Below, in pieces: positions 26,342 through 35,399 of a stretch of DNA of 64,000 nt. Made by a program: the position numbers and the translations under genes. Positions within the stretch are counted from its first letter, which is position 1. Every line of letters begins with the position of its first letter. Location of the stretch: assembly GCF_040393045.1 (NCBI RefSeq), contig NZ_JBEBUX010000003.1, forward strand, positions 1 to 64,000, in the 5' to 3' direction. A model generated the notes under the pieces. The model saw only the letters and a list, made by a program, of their open reading frames with translations, ran no database searches and was not told the origin of the DNA. The DNA is from Pollutimonas bauzanensis_A. GTDB taxonomy: Bacteria > Pseudomonadota > Gammaproteobacteria > Burkholderiales > Burkholderiaceae_B.

Positions 26342-27567
26342 TAAATAACCCCTTGTTGCGCCAAGCCCTGGATTTCATCTTGCGAATAACCCAGTCCGGC
26401 AAGAATAGAAGCGGAATTCTCGCCCAGTGCGGGGATCTTGTCCATGCGGGCCTCGAATGCCGAACTCGTTGCCGGCGGAATCAGCGCCGGCAGTAGACCG
26501 ACAGCACTATCCACAGTGGTCCAGCGCTGGCGTTCGGCTAGCTGCGGATGATTCCACACGTCCTGCATCGTATTGACGCTGGCATTGGCAATGTTTGCGG
26601 CTTCCAGGCGCTCAATGACCTGGGCACGCGACAAGGATGCAAACGTCGTGACAATCAATACCCGCAGCGCCTCTTTGTTGGCCACGCGCTGGGTGTTGTT
26701 GCTGAACCGGCCATCGGCCGCCACGTCAGCCTGTTTCAAGACAATGTTGCAGAATGCCGCCCACTCGCGTTCGTTTTGCAGCCCCAGCATCACTTCGCTG
26801 CCATCCCCCACCGGGAAGGGGCCATAGGGATAGATGGTGGCGTGCGCAGCGCCTGCGCGTTGTGGTGGAGGCGCGCCGTCAAACGCGTAGTACATGGGGA
26901 ACCCCATCCACTCGACCATGCTTTCCAGCATGGATACGTCGATGCGGCTGCCTTGGCCTGTACGCCCGCGCAGCAATAGCGCCGACAAAATGCTGCTATA
27001 GGCGTACATGCCTGCCGCAATGTCGGAAATCGAACAGCCCGCCTTGGCACGACTGTCCGGTGTTCCAGTAACGGATAAAAATCCGCTTTCACTTTGAATC
27101 AGCAGATCGTAGGCTTTTTTATCCTGATATGAGCCGCCTTCGCCATAACCAGAAATATCGCAGACGATCAGGCTCGGGTGCTTTTCGTGCAAAGCTTCGA
27201 ATGACAAGCCCAGGCGGGCCGCCGCACCAGGCGCCAGATTTTGTACCAGCACATCGGCCTGCCCCAGCAATTCGCCCAGGATATCTGCCGCTTCTGGCCG
27301 TTTAAGATCCAGCGTCAGGCTTTCCTTGGAACGATTAGTCCACACAAAATGCGACGCCATCCCCTTGACCCGCTCATCGTAGCCACGGGCAAAATCCCCC
27401 ACGCCGGGTCGCTCGACCTTGATGACGCGAGCGCCCATATCGGCAAGCTGGCGGGTGCAAAATGGCGCGGCAATGGCGTGTTCCAGGCTCACAACGGTAA
27501 TACCGTCCAGTGGCCGCGGCGCTGCGGGATTGCTGGTTGCAATAGTAGGTTGTGTTGAAGTGCTCAT
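26341..27567 (-). CDS. CaiB/BaiF (family III) CoA-transferase, probable itaconate/citramalate CoA-transferase
   Basis: Transfers CoA between carboxylic acids. 408 residues. Seen: GITVVSLEHAIAAPFCTRQL, ADMGARVIKVERPG, and the catalytic Asp region KKAYDLLIQSESGFLSVTG, then RIDVSMLESMVEWMG and ATIYPYGPFPVGDG. As I recall, this last run resembles the itaconate CoA-transferase of Pseudomonas (Ict). Overlaps MaoC by 4 bp upstream and the lyase by 1 bp downstream, so the three are one translational unit. Substrate assignment is inferred from context. Confidence 0.82.
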   Translation of the reverse strand: MSTSTQPTIATSNPAAPRPLDGITVVSLEHAIAAPFCTRQLADMGARVIKVERPGVGDFARGYDERVKGMASHFVWTNRSKESLTLDLKRPEAADILGELLGQADVLVQNLAPGAAARLGLSFEALHEKHPSLIVCDISGYGEGGSYQDKKAYDLLIQSESGFLSVTGTPDSRAKAGCSISDIAAGMYAYSSILSALLLRGRTGQGSRIDVSMLESMVEWMGFPMYYAFDGAPPPQRAGAAHATIYPYGPFPVGDGSEVMLGLQNEREWAAFCNIVLKQADVAADGRFSNNTQRVANKEALRVLIVTTFASLSRAQVIERLEAANIANASVNTMQDVWNHPQLAERQRWTTVDSAVGLLPALIPPATSSAFEARMDKIPALGENSASILAGLGYSQDEIQGLAQQGVI

Positions 27568-28394
27568 GCCTTGAACCTTAATTCAGCTTGATGGGCAAGC
27601 GTGCCGTCTTGTTCCGCCCAGAGTTGGGCCGTATTGTCCTGTGTCAGCATGCCGGCCACCTGGAAGGGGCGCGGCGCGACCAGCGGCCTCAAACCGCGGT
27701 AAGAAAAGGAAACAACGTCCTTGTCGGGATGGGCATTGGTGAATGCCTGGCATTGCAAGGTCGCGATCATGGGGCCGTGCACCACCAAACCGGGATAGCC
27801 TTCGGCTTGCGTTACGTAGGGCTCATCGTAATGAATGCGGTGGCCGTTGAAGGTTACCGCCGAGTAGCGAAACAGCATGACGGGCGTTGGGTCGATATTT
27901 TCGGACCACTGCGCTTGCGGCGCCGGCACGCTACCCTCTAGCTTGGGAGGGCTGGGCTCGCGGTAGACGATGTCCTGTTCTTCGGAGATGCATAATACGC
28001 CGTCCTGGGTGTATTCATGCTTTACCGTTACGAACAACAACTTGCCGGTACTGCCTTCTTTTTCCTTGACGGCGGCGATAGTCGACAGCCGTTTGCCTGG
28101 CGTCCCGATGCGTAAAGGTTGCAGAAACTCCAGGCGACCGCCCGCCCACATGCGGTTACGGTTATCTGCCGCAGGTAGAAAACCACCACGTTGCGGGTGG
28201 CCGTCTGTGCCTATCTGGTCGTAAGGCACACCCTTCACAAACAGGGCCCAGTGCCATAGCAAGGGCAGCGCGTCGCCTACCTGGGGCGTTGCCGCACCCA
28301 GGCTGAGTGCGACCTTCTCGATGTGGCCAATGTCGATCGAATCATTGCATTCTTCGGTCCGGCCAATCCAGGCAGAGGGGTTCGGGGCTGTCAT
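27564..28394 (-). CDS. MaoC/FAS1-type hydratase, probable itaconyl-CoA or mesaconyl-C4-CoA hydratase
   Basis: A double-hotdog acyl-CoA hydratase. 276 residues. The N-terminal hotdog has LGAATPQVGDALPLLWHWALF and GGFLPAADNRNRMWAGGRLEF. The C-terminal one carries the catalytic segment FRYSAVTFNGHRIHYDEPYV followed by EGYPGLVVHGPMIA, as in mesaconyl-C4-CoA hydratase and Ich. It precedes the CoA-transferase with a 4-bp overlap. Order and overlap support a CoA-bound C5 acid route. Exact substrate not provable here. Confidence 0.82.
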   Translation of the reverse strand: MTAPNPSAWIGRTEECNDSIDIGHIEKVALSLGAATPQVGDALPLLWHWALFVKGVPYDQIGTDGHPQRGGFLPAADNRNRMWAGGRLEFLQPLRIGTPGKRLSTIAAVKEKEGSTGKLLFVTVKHEYTQDGVLCISEEQDIVYREPSPPKLEGSVPAPQAQWSENIDPTPVMLFRYSAVTFNGHRIHYDEPYVTQAEGYPGLVVHGPMIATLQCQAFTNAHPDKDVVSFSYRGLRPLVAPRPFQVAGMLTQDNTAQLWAEQDGTLAHQAELRFKA

Positions 28395-28497
28395 GAGGCT
28401 CTTTTTCCGTTAAATCAGATAAAGCACTAGCTTGCATGCTTATGCAGCGCTTGTGAATTCGATTTTGGATAAGCCCCTCTTCACTTGGCTTAAACAG

Positions 28498-28531
28498 GCC
28501 GGATTCGCTCGCGTGGCGAGCATAATCCGGC
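28498..28531. other. Strong two-part hairpin between fumarase and MaoC genes
   Basis: Outer stem GCCGGATT/AATCCGGC (8 bp) encloses inner stem GCTCGC/GCGAGC (6 bp) with loop GTG. It starts about 10 nt after the fumarase stop on the minus strand. The following bases (CTGTTTAAG) give only a weak U tract, so it may be a partial terminator or an mRNA-stabilising structure that separates the fumarase end from the MaoC-CoA-transferase-lyase trio. Confidence 0.6.
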
Positions 28532-28540
28532 ATCCCTTGA

Positions 28541-30064
28541 TTACACTGGGATCAGAGGAATTTCGGCGATGCGCGCCTTCCATTCCCGGGGACCGGTTTC
28601 GTGCACCGATGTACCGGTGGAGTCCACCGCCACGGTAACCGGCATATCTTTGACATCGAATTCGTAGATGGCTTCCATGCCCAGATCTTCAAAACCGACA
28701 ACCTTGGCGCCGCGTATCGCCTTGGAAACCAGATAAGCCGAACCGCCCACAGCCATCAGGTACGCCGAACCATGCTTGCGTATGGACTCGATGGCAACCG
28801 GACCGCGCTCGGCCTTGCCTATCATGGAGATCAGGCCAGTCTGTTCCAGCATCATGTCGGTAAAGCTGTCCATGCGGGTAGCGGTAGTAGGGCCTGCCGG
28901 ACCAACGACTTCGTCGCCCACAGGATCGACCGGGCCTACGTAGTAAATAACCCGATTGGCGAAATCCACGGGCAGTTTCTCGCCCTTTGCCAGCATGTCT
29001 TGAATACGTTTATGGGCGGCGTCGCGGCCCGTCAGCATTTTGCCTGACAGCAGCAAGGTCTGGCCTGGCTTCCAGCTGGCGACTTGCGCTTTGGTCAAAG
29101 TGTTCAGATCCACCTGCAACGATTTATTGTAGTCAGGGGCCCAATGGACATCAGGCCAGTCCGAAAGCGCTGGCGGCGTCAGTTGGGCTGGGCCAGAGCC
29201 GTCGAGTTCGAAATGCACGTGGCGTGTTGCCGCGCAGTTGGGGATCATGGCTACTGGCTTGGAGGCGGCGTGTGTCGGGAAAGTATGAATCTTGACATCC
29301 AGCACCGTAGTCAGACCACCCAGGCCCTGGGCGCCTATGCCCAGCGCATTCACCTTTTGGTAGAGCTCGATACGCAGTTCTTCGAGCTTGTTTTGCGGTC
29401 CGCGCTGCAAAAGCTCGTACATGTCGATATCTTCCATCAGGGACTGCTTGGCCATCAGCATGGCTTTCTCGGCTGTTCCGCCGACCCCAATACCCAGCAT
29501 GCCCGGCGGGCACCATCCTGCGCCCATCTGCGGCACCGTCTTCAAAACCCAATCGATCAGCGAATCGCTGGGATTAAGCATGGCAAATTTGGATTTATTT
29601 TCCGAGCCGCCGCCTTTGGCTGCCACTTGCACATCGACTTTAGCGCCGGCGACCAGCTCGACACTGACAATACAGGGTGTATTGTCGCGTGTGTTCTTGC
29701 GCGTAAACAAAGGGTCGGCAAGGATGGATGCGCGCAAAGGATTGTCGGGGTTCAGGTACCCTTGGCGCACCCCTTCGTCGCAGAGATCTTGCATGCTGCG
29801 CTGTGTATCGAAGCGGACATCCATGCCCACTTTCAGGAATACGTTGACGACGCCGGTATCCTGACAAATCGGGCGATGGCCCTCGGCGCACATGCGCGAG
29901 TTGGTCAGTATCTGGGCAATTGCGTCTTTGGCGGCTGGGCTTTCTTCCAGTTCGTAGGCGCGAGCCAGATGCTGGATGTAATCAGCCGGATGGTAATAAC
30001 TGATGAACTGCACGGCGTCCGCGATGGACTGGATCAGGTCGGATTCTTTAATTGTCGTAGTCAT
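28541..30064 (-). CDS. fumA: Class I fumarate hydratase (iron-sulphur), possibly also mesaconase
   Basis: A 4Fe-4S fumarase converting fumarate to malate. 507 residues from MTTTIKESDLIQSIADAVQF at 30064; the frame extends 13 codons upstream without a better start. Seen: MCAEGHRPICQDTGVVNVFL (one cluster Cys), GAGWCPPGMLGIGVGGTAEK (second Cys), MIPNCAATRHVHFELDGSG (third Cys), and the C-terminal beta domain with GKMLTGRDAAHKRI. Class I fumarase of Burkholderia xenovorans also hydrates mesaconate to citramalate. The next three genes fit that route, so a dual role is plausible (inference). Confidence 0.93.
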   Translation of the reverse strand: MTTTIKESDLIQSIADAVQFISYYHPADYIQHLARAYELEESPAAKDAIAQILTNSRMCAEGHRPICQDTGVVNVFLKVGMDVRFDTQRSMQDLCDEGVRQGYLNPDNPLRASILADPLFTRKNTRDNTPCIVSVELVAGAKVDVQVAAKGGGSENKSKFAMLNPSDSLIDWVLKTVPQMGAGWCPPGMLGIGVGGTAEKAMLMAKQSLMEDIDMYELLQRGPQNKLEELRIELYQKVNALGIGAQGLGGLTTVLDVKIHTFPTHAASKPVAMIPNCAATRHVHFELDGSGPAQLTPPALSDWPDVHWAPDYNKSLQVDLNTLTKAQVASWKPGQTLLLSGKMLTGRDAAHKRIQDMLAKGEKLPVDFANRVIYYVGPVDPVGDEVVGPAGPTTATRMDSFTDMMLEQTGLISMIGKAERGPVAIESIRKHGSAYLMAVGGSAYLVSKAIRGAKVVGFEDLGMEAIYEFDVKDMPVTVAVDSTGTSVHETGPREWKARIAEIPLIPV

Positions 30065-30135
30065 GGAGCTTATATAGTCATAAAAAAGGCAAGCATGTAA
30101 CACCTGCCGAGGTTACTGGCCAGTTGCGCAAAGGC

Positions 30136-30903
30136 TTACTTCCCGGTCCACACAGGCTTGCGCTTTTCGGCAAAAGCGGTCGCGCCTTCTTTGGCGTCGG
30201 CCGATACGAAAATATGGGCGACCCGAGGCCGCTGCAAATCGAACATGTCAGACTGGCGCCAGTCGCGGGATTCGGACACGATTTTTTTGGCGGTTTGCAC
30301 AGCCAGAGGGCCGTTTTCGGCTATGACGCGTGCCAACGCCAGAGCGCCCTCAAGTGCCTTGCCTGGCTCAACCAGGCGATTGACCAGACCATACTGATGC
30401 GCGCGTTCAGCGGGCAGCATTTCGCCTGTCAGTACCGCTTCCATGGCAATATGATAAGGGATGCGACTGGGTAAACGAACCATGCCGCCGGAACCGGGCA
30501 CGATGCCGCGCTTGACTTCCGGCAATCCGAAACTGGAGTTGTTTGCCGCCACGATCATGTCGCAGGCCAAAGCCATTTCACAACCGCCCGCCAAAGCGTA
30601 GCCTTCTACCGCGGCGATCAAGGGCTTTCTGGGGGGCCGTTCGCAAAGGCCGGCAAAGCCGCGGCCTTCGACCAAAGGGCGCTGGCCATTATGCGCAAAT
30701 GCTTTCAAGTCCATACCGGAAGAAAAGGTGTTATTGGCCCCGGTAAGAATCCCAATTACCACGTCATCGTTGGCGTCAAGCTGATCGAACGCCTTGGCCA
30801 GTTCATGCGCGGTTTCATAGTTGATGGCATTGCGCGCCTCGGGCCTATTGACCGTAATGATCTGTACGCGATCGATGATTTCCACTTTTACCAAATCAGA
30901 CAT
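30136..30903 (-). CDS. Enoyl-CoA hydratase/isomerase (crotonase) family protein
   Basis: A crotonase-fold enzyme acting on CoA esters. 255 residues. Seen: VNRPEARNAINYETAHELAK, ILTGANNTFSSGMDLKAFA (oxyanion hole), GYALAGGCEMALACDMIVAA and SSFGLPEVKRGIVPGSGG. Both catalytic Glu positions (in GGCE and LPE) are present, so a true hydratase is expected. First gene of the minus-strand cluster, 71 bp before fumarase. Its substrate is not clear; short acyl-CoA or terpenoid-derived CoA are possible. Confidence 0.9.
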   Translation of the reverse strand: MSDLVKVEIIDRVQIITVNRPEARNAINYETAHELAKAFDQLDANDDVVIGILTGANNTFSSGMDLKAFAHNGQRPLVEGRGFAGLCERPPRKPLIAAVEGYALAGGCEMALACDMIVAANNSSFGLPEVKRGIVPGSGGMVRLPSRIPYHIAMEAVLTGEMLPAERAHQYGLVNRLVEPGKALEGALALARVIAENGPLAVQTAKKIVSESRDWRQSDMFDLQRPRVAHIFVSADAKEGATAFAEKRKPVWTGK

Positions 30904-31073
30904 AAATCAATTCCCAAAAAGCCGCGGCGCCAGCAAGCGCCTGTTAAAGACAGTCGATAACGCAATATCATACGACCAATTACCAGAGCCCCAATTACTG
31001 GGCTGCCTTCTTTGGCGCGGAACCAGTTAAAATTGAAAAATTTTGCGGCTTTTCGCTTTACTGGCTTTCGCTC

Positions 31074-31982
31074 ATGCTCACATTTCAGCAAATCATTTTA
31101 ACGCTCCAGCAATACTGGGATAAGCAGGGCTGCGCACTATTGCAACCCTACGATATGGAAGTCGGCGCGGGCACTTCGCATACGGCAACCTTCTTGCGGT
31201 CCATCGGGCCTGAGCCATGGCGCGCGGCATATGTACAGCCTTCGCGCCGCCCCAACGACGGCCGCTACGGCGAAAACCCCAATCGGCTGCAACACTACTA
31301 CCAATACCAGGTAGTACTCAAACCCGCCCCCACCGACATCATGGACTTGTATATCGGTTCGCTGGTCGCGCTGGGCATCAACCCCCAGGAACACGACATC
31401 CGCTTCGTCGAAGACGACTGGGAAAACCCCACGCTGGGCGCATGGGGCCTGGGCTGGGAAGTCTGGCTTAACGGCATGGAAGTCACCCAGTTCACCTACT
31501 TCCAGCAAGTCGGCGGCCTTGACTGCAGCCCGACCACAGGCGAGATCACTTATGGCCTGGAACGCCTGGCCATGTATCTTCAAGGGGTCGAAAGCGTATA
31601 CGACCTGGTCTGGACCGAAGGCGCGCATGGGCAGAAAGTGCTGTATCGCGATGTCTTCCACCAGAACGAAGTGGAACAATCCACTTATAACTTCGAGCAT
31701 GCGTCCATCCCCATGCTGCTGGCCCACTTCAACGATTACGAAGCCGAAGCACAGCGCCTTATCGAAGTCCCGCTGGCATTGCCCGCCTACGAGGCGACAC
31801 TTAAAGCTGCGCACACCTTCAATATGCTGGACGCCCGCGGCGCCATCAGCGTTACCGAACGAGCCAGCTATATTGGCCGCATCCGCAACCTGTCGCGCGC
31901 CGTCGCCCAGGCTTATTTTGATTCACGCGAAAAACTTGGATTTCCCATGCTAGTCAACCGCAACGGCACGGAGGCTGCATAA
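31074..31982 (+). CDS. glyQ: Glycyl-tRNA synthetase alpha subunit
   Basis: Catalytic subunit of the bacterial tetrameric GlyRS. 302 residues. Seen: MLTFQQIILTLQQYWDKQGC, LLQPYDMEVGAGTSHTATF, LRSIGPEPWRAAYVQPSRRP, DGRYGENPNRLQHYYQYQVV, WENPTLGAWGLGWEVWLNGM and the EVTQFTYFQQVGGLDC segment, all diagnostic. TAA overlaps the glyS ATG by one base, giving 1:1 coupled translation. Confidence 0.98.
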   Translation: MLTFQQIILTLQQYWDKQGCALLQPYDMEVGAGTSHTATFLRSIGPEPWRAAYVQPSRRPNDGRYGENPNRLQHYYQYQVVLKPAPTDIMDLYIGSLVALGINPQEHDIRFVEDDWENPTLGAWGLGWEVWLNGMEVTQFTYFQQVGGLDCSPTTGEITYGLERLAMYLQGVESVYDLVWTEGAHGQKVLYRDVFHQNEVEQSTYNFEHASIPMLLAHFNDYEAEAQRLIEVPLALPAYEATLKAAHTFNMLDARGAISVTERASYIGRIRNLSRAVAQAYFDSREKLGFPMLVNRNGTEAA

Positions 31983-34132
31983 TGACCACAGCCACCGCCG
32001 CATCGACACAGCCCTTGCTGATAGAACTGCGCACTGAAGAACTCCCGCCCAAAGCACTACAGAAATTGGGCCTGGCCTTTGCCGAAGGCATACGCAAAAC
32101 ACTGGATCAGCACCATTTGCTGGCCGACGATTGCGGCATCACGGACTTTTCCACGCCGCGCCGCCTGGCTGTCCTGCTAAGCGCCGTACTGCCTCAGGCG
32201 CCCGACTTAAGCTATACCGAAAAACTGATGCCGGCCAAGATTGGCCTAAGCGAAACAGGCAGCATCAGCCCCGCCTTGGCAAAGAAACTGGCCAGCAAAG
32301 GCCTGGAGCACCTGTCAGCCGCCGACCTGATCACCGAGTCCGACGGCAAGCAAGATTATCTGTACGCCAAAGGCATAGCCGCAGGCGCAATGCTTGCCGA
32401 CGCCTTGCAGCAAGCGCTGGACTACGCCATTACCCACTTGCCCATACCCAAGGTCATGCGCTACCAGTTGGCCGACGGCGTCAGCAGCGTCAAATTCGTA
32501 CGCCCCGCGCATGAACTGATTGCACTCTGGGGCAACGACATCATCAAGATACAGGCCTTGGGCTTGACATCCGGGCGCACCACACTGGGCCATCGCTTCA
32601 TGGCCCCCCAGGCGATTACCATCGCTTCGCCCGACACCTACGAAAAGCAATTGCATGACGAAGGTAAAGTGATTGCGTCGTTTACCGCGCGCAAGGAACT
32701 GATCAGCCAGCAACTGCAAAGCCAGGCGCAAGCCCTGGGCGCCACGATAGGCGCCGGTCCCGAAGTAGACGCGTTGCTTGACGAGGTCACCGCGCTGGTA
32801 GAACATCCCACTGTATACGTCGGCGAGTTCGAAGCGCAATTCCTGCAGGTGCCCCCCGAATGCCTGATTCTGACCATGCGTCTGAATCAAAAATACTTCC
32901 CGCTTTTCGAGCCGGCAACTGGCAAGCTCACTAGCCGCTTCCTGATCGTCAGCAATATGCACGTCGATAATCCCGTCCATATCATCGAAGGCAACCAGCG
33001 CGTCGTGCGCCCGCGCCTGGCGGATGCGCAATTCTTTTTCCAGACTGACCGCAAAACGCGGCTGGCCGATCGGGTAGCCGGCCTGGCCACCAGCGTTTAT
33101 CACAACAAACTGGGCTCGCAACTGGAGCGCGTGGAACGCGTGCGTCAGATAGCGCGCTATCTGGCAGGCCAGCTGCAGGCGAATACCGAACATGCCGATC
33201 GTGCCGCGTTGCTGGCCAAGGCCGACCTCGGTTCCCTCATGGTCGGCGAGTTCCCCGAGCTGCAAGGCATTATGGGCGCTTACTACGCCAAAGCAGACGG
33301 CGAGCCCGACGATATCGTCCTGGCCCTAAAAGAGCAATACCGTATCCGCCTGGATACGCCCGTCAATGCCGATACCCTGACCTCGACCGTATTGTTCATT
33401 GCCGAGCGCGTCGAAACACTGCTGGGCATCTGGGGAATAGGCCTGGTGCCAACGGGCGAACGCGACCCATACGGGTTGCGCCGTGCCGCGCTGGGCATGA
33501 TCAGCGCCTTCGAGCAATTGCAAGCGGGCGGCTACTTGGCCATCAACGACAGCGCCAGCCTGCGCCTGCCCGAACTGCTTGCCTTTGCGGCAACCACCTT
33601 CGCCCCCGGCGTCCTCAGTTCAACCTGCGGCGCCGAGGTTCAAGCATTTATTTACGAACGCTACCGCAACCAATTAAACAGCGACTTCGACCGCAATGTG
33701 GTCGACGCTGTGCTGGCGCTCGAGCCTGCGCTGCACCAAGTACATGCCCGCATACAGGCATGCGCCAGCTTTGCACAGCGCCCCGAAGCCGAAAGCCTGG
33801 CAGCAGCCAACAAGCGTATTACCAATCTGCTTAAAAAGGCCGATACTGAACACGGCGCTGTCGACCCAGGAAAACTTCAAGAGCCAGCCGAACAGGCATT
33901 GGCCCAGGCCATCAATACGCTCAAGCCCCAGGCGCAGGCGCAACTGGCCCAGGGCGATTTCACGGGTAACCTGGCGACCATGGCACAATCCAAAGATGCC
34001 GTTGATGCCTTTTTCAACGACATCATGGTCATGGCCGACGATCCGGCCATACGCGCCAACCGACTGGCCTTGTTGGCAGACCTCCATCAGGTCATGAACC
34101 AGGTGGCCGATATTTCCAGGTTAGCCCAGTGA
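31982..34132 (+). CDS. glyS: Glycyl-tRNA synthetase beta subunit
   Basis: tRNA-binding and editing-like subunit of GlyRS. 716 residues. Seen: LLIELRTEELPPKALQKLG at the N-terminus, DDCGITDFSTPRRLAVLL, KVMRYQLADG..VKFVRPAHELIAL, TLGHRFM, VEHPTVYVGEFEAQFLQVPP, and a C-terminal anticodon-binding DALR-type helix bundle. Normal length. Coupled to glyQ (1-bp overlap) and to gmhB (4-bp overlap). Confidence 0.98.
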   Translation: MTTATAASTQPLLIELRTEELPPKALQKLGLAFAEGIRKTLDQHHLLADDCGITDFSTPRRLAVLLSAVLPQAPDLSYTEKLMPAKIGLSETGSISPALAKKLASKGLEHLSAADLITESDGKQDYLYAKGIAAGAMLADALQQALDYAITHLPIPKVMRYQLADGVSSVKFVRPAHELIALWGNDIIKIQALGLTSGRTTLGHRFMAPQAITIASPDTYEKQLHDEGKVIASFTARKELISQQLQSQAQALGATIGAGPEVDALLDEVTALVEHPTVYVGEFEAQFLQVPPECLILTMRLNQKYFPLFEPATGKLTSRFLIVSNMHVDNPVHIIEGNQRVVRPRLADAQFFFQTDRKTRLADRVAGLATSVYHNKLGSQLERVERVRQIARYLAGQLQANTEHADRAALLAKADLGSLMVGEFPELQGIMGAYYAKADGEPDDIVLALKEQYRIRLDTPVNADTLTSTVLFIAERVETLLGIWGIGLVPTGERDPYGLRRAALGMISAFEQLQAGGYLAINDSASLRLPELLAFAATTFAPGVLSSTCGAEVQAFIYERYRNQLNSDFDRNVVDAVLALEPALHQVHARIQACASFAQRPEAESLAAANKRITNLLKKADTEHGAVDPGKLQEPAEQALAQAINTLKPQAQAQLAQGDFTGNLATMAQSKDAVDAFFNDIMVMADDPAIRANRLALLADLHQVMNQVADISRLAQ

Positions 34133-34668
34133 AAGTAGCCATTCTCGACCGCGATGGCGTTATCAATCAAGATAGCGCAGATTTCATCAAAAACCCTGAC
34201 GAATGGATAGCCCTGCCCGGCAGTCTGGAGGCCATCGCGCGCCTTTCCCGCGCCAATTGGCGCGTGGTCATTGCCAGCAACCAATCGGGCGTCGCCCGCG
34301 GCCTGTTCAGCATGGATACGCTCAACGCCATCCATGCCAAGCTGCGCCGCGAAGTCGCGCAGGTCGGCGGCAGCATCGATGCCATCTTTGTTTGTCCCCA
34401 CGGACCTGACGACGGTTGCGAATGCCGCAAACCCCGGACTGGCATGTTTCTCGACATAGCCCACCGTTATGACATCGATCTGAAACATGTGCCGGCCGTT
34501 GGCGACTCCCTGCGAGACCTGCAGGCGGCTGTCGACGCCGGCTGCTCGCCGTGGCTGGTACTGACCGGCAACGGGCAAAAAACACGAGATAACGGCGAGA
34601 TCCCGGCAGGCACTCAAATCAGGGACAATCTGGCCGCCGTCGTCGACGCGTGGCTTTCCGAGGAATAA
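34129..34668 (+). CDS. gmhB: D-glycero-beta-D-manno-heptose 1,7-bisphosphate 7-phosphatase
   Basis: HAD phosphatase of ADP-heptose synthesis for LPS core. 179 residues. Seen: VAILDRDGVINQDS (motif I), VIASNQSGVARGLF, the zinc site CPHGPDDGCECRKPRTGMF, and VGDSLRDLQAAVDAGC. It starts with GTG, overlapping the glyS TGA. The gene order glyS-gmhB-plsC is common in betaproteobacteria and links LPS with membrane lipid supply. Confidence 0.95.
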   Translation: MKVAILDRDGVINQDSADFIKNPDEWIALPGSLEAIARLSRANWRVVIASNQSGVARGLFSMDTLNAIHAKLRREVAQVGGSIDAIFVCPHGPDDGCECRKPRTGMFLDIAHRYDIDLKHVPAVGDSLRDLQAAVDAGCSPWLVLTGNGQKTRDNGEIPAGTQIRDNLAAVVDAWLSEE

Positions 34669-34670
34669 AC

Positions 34671-35399
34671 ATGGCTCTACTTCGCGCGACGCTCTATCAG
34701 ATTTTTCTGTTCATTACCGTTGTTCCTTATGCCATCGCCAGCCTTTTGTGCGCGCCGCTGCCTTTGCACTGGCGCTATAAAGTCACCACCGGCTGGCCCC
34801 GGCTGGGAATCTGGGGCGCCAAAGTAATACTGGGTATCCGCTGGGAAATCAAAGGGGCCGAAAACCTGCCCGATGGCCCGGCCGTCATGCTGTCCAAGCA
34901 CCAGTCAGCCTGGGAAACCATGTTCATCATTGCGCATATGCCACGCGACATGTGCTTTGTGTACAAACGCGAGCTGCATCGCATTCCTTTCTTCGGCTGG
35001 GGCCTGGCATTGCTGCGCATGATCCCCATAGACCGCGCCAAAGGGCGCGACGCCTTCGAGCAAGTCGTGAAAATCGGCCAGCAACGCATCAACGAAGGTC
35101 GCTGGCCTATACTGTTTCCCGAAGGCACTCGCATGTTGCCCGGCAAAACCGGACGATATAAATTGGGCGGGGCATTGTTGGCCACGCGCACCAATACCCC
35201 CATCATCCCTGTCGCCCATAATGCGGGCGAATGCTGGCCACGCAATGCCTTTATTAAGAAGCCCGGGCTTATTACGGTTTCAATAGGCCCGCTTATTGAA
35301 ACGGCCGGCCTGGATGCAGACACGGTCAACAAGAAGGTACAGGAGTGGATCGAATCCGAAATGAGGGTACTGAATCCAGAACGATATGGGCTTGACTAA
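34671..35399 (+). CDS. plsC: 1-acyl-sn-glycerol-3-phosphate acyltransferase
   Basis: Makes phosphatidic acid from lysophosphatidic acid at the inner membrane. 242 residues from MALLRATLYQ at 34671, chosen because GAGGAAT lies just before it, 2 bp after the gmhB stop. Motif I is KHQSAWET, where the usual HX4D has Glu in place of Asp. Later motifs are VYKRELHRIPFFGWGL, IPIDRAK and the FPEGTRMLPG block. Such HX4E forms are, to my knowledge, usual in related species. Overlaps the next gene by 14 bp. Confidence 0.93.
   Translation: MALLRATLYQIFLFITVVPYAIASLLCAPLPLHWRYKVTTGWPRLGIWGAKVILGIRWEIKGAENLPDGPAVMLSKHQSAWETMFIIAHMPRDMCFVYKRELHRIPFFGWGLALLRMIPIDRAKGRDAFEQVVKIGQQRINEGRWPILFPEGTRMLPGKTGRYKLGGALLATRTNTPIIPVAHNAGECWPRNAFIKKPGLITVSIGPLIETAGLDADTVNKKVQEWIESEMRVLNPERYGLD

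Noticed and set aside
29084..30100. Plus-strand open frame of 338 codons opposite the fumarase gene
   Set aside because: Shadow frame; the minus strand encodes an intact class I fumarase.
32315..33265. Minus-strand open frame of 316 codons opposite glyS
   Set aside because: Shadow frame within a complete glyS gene.
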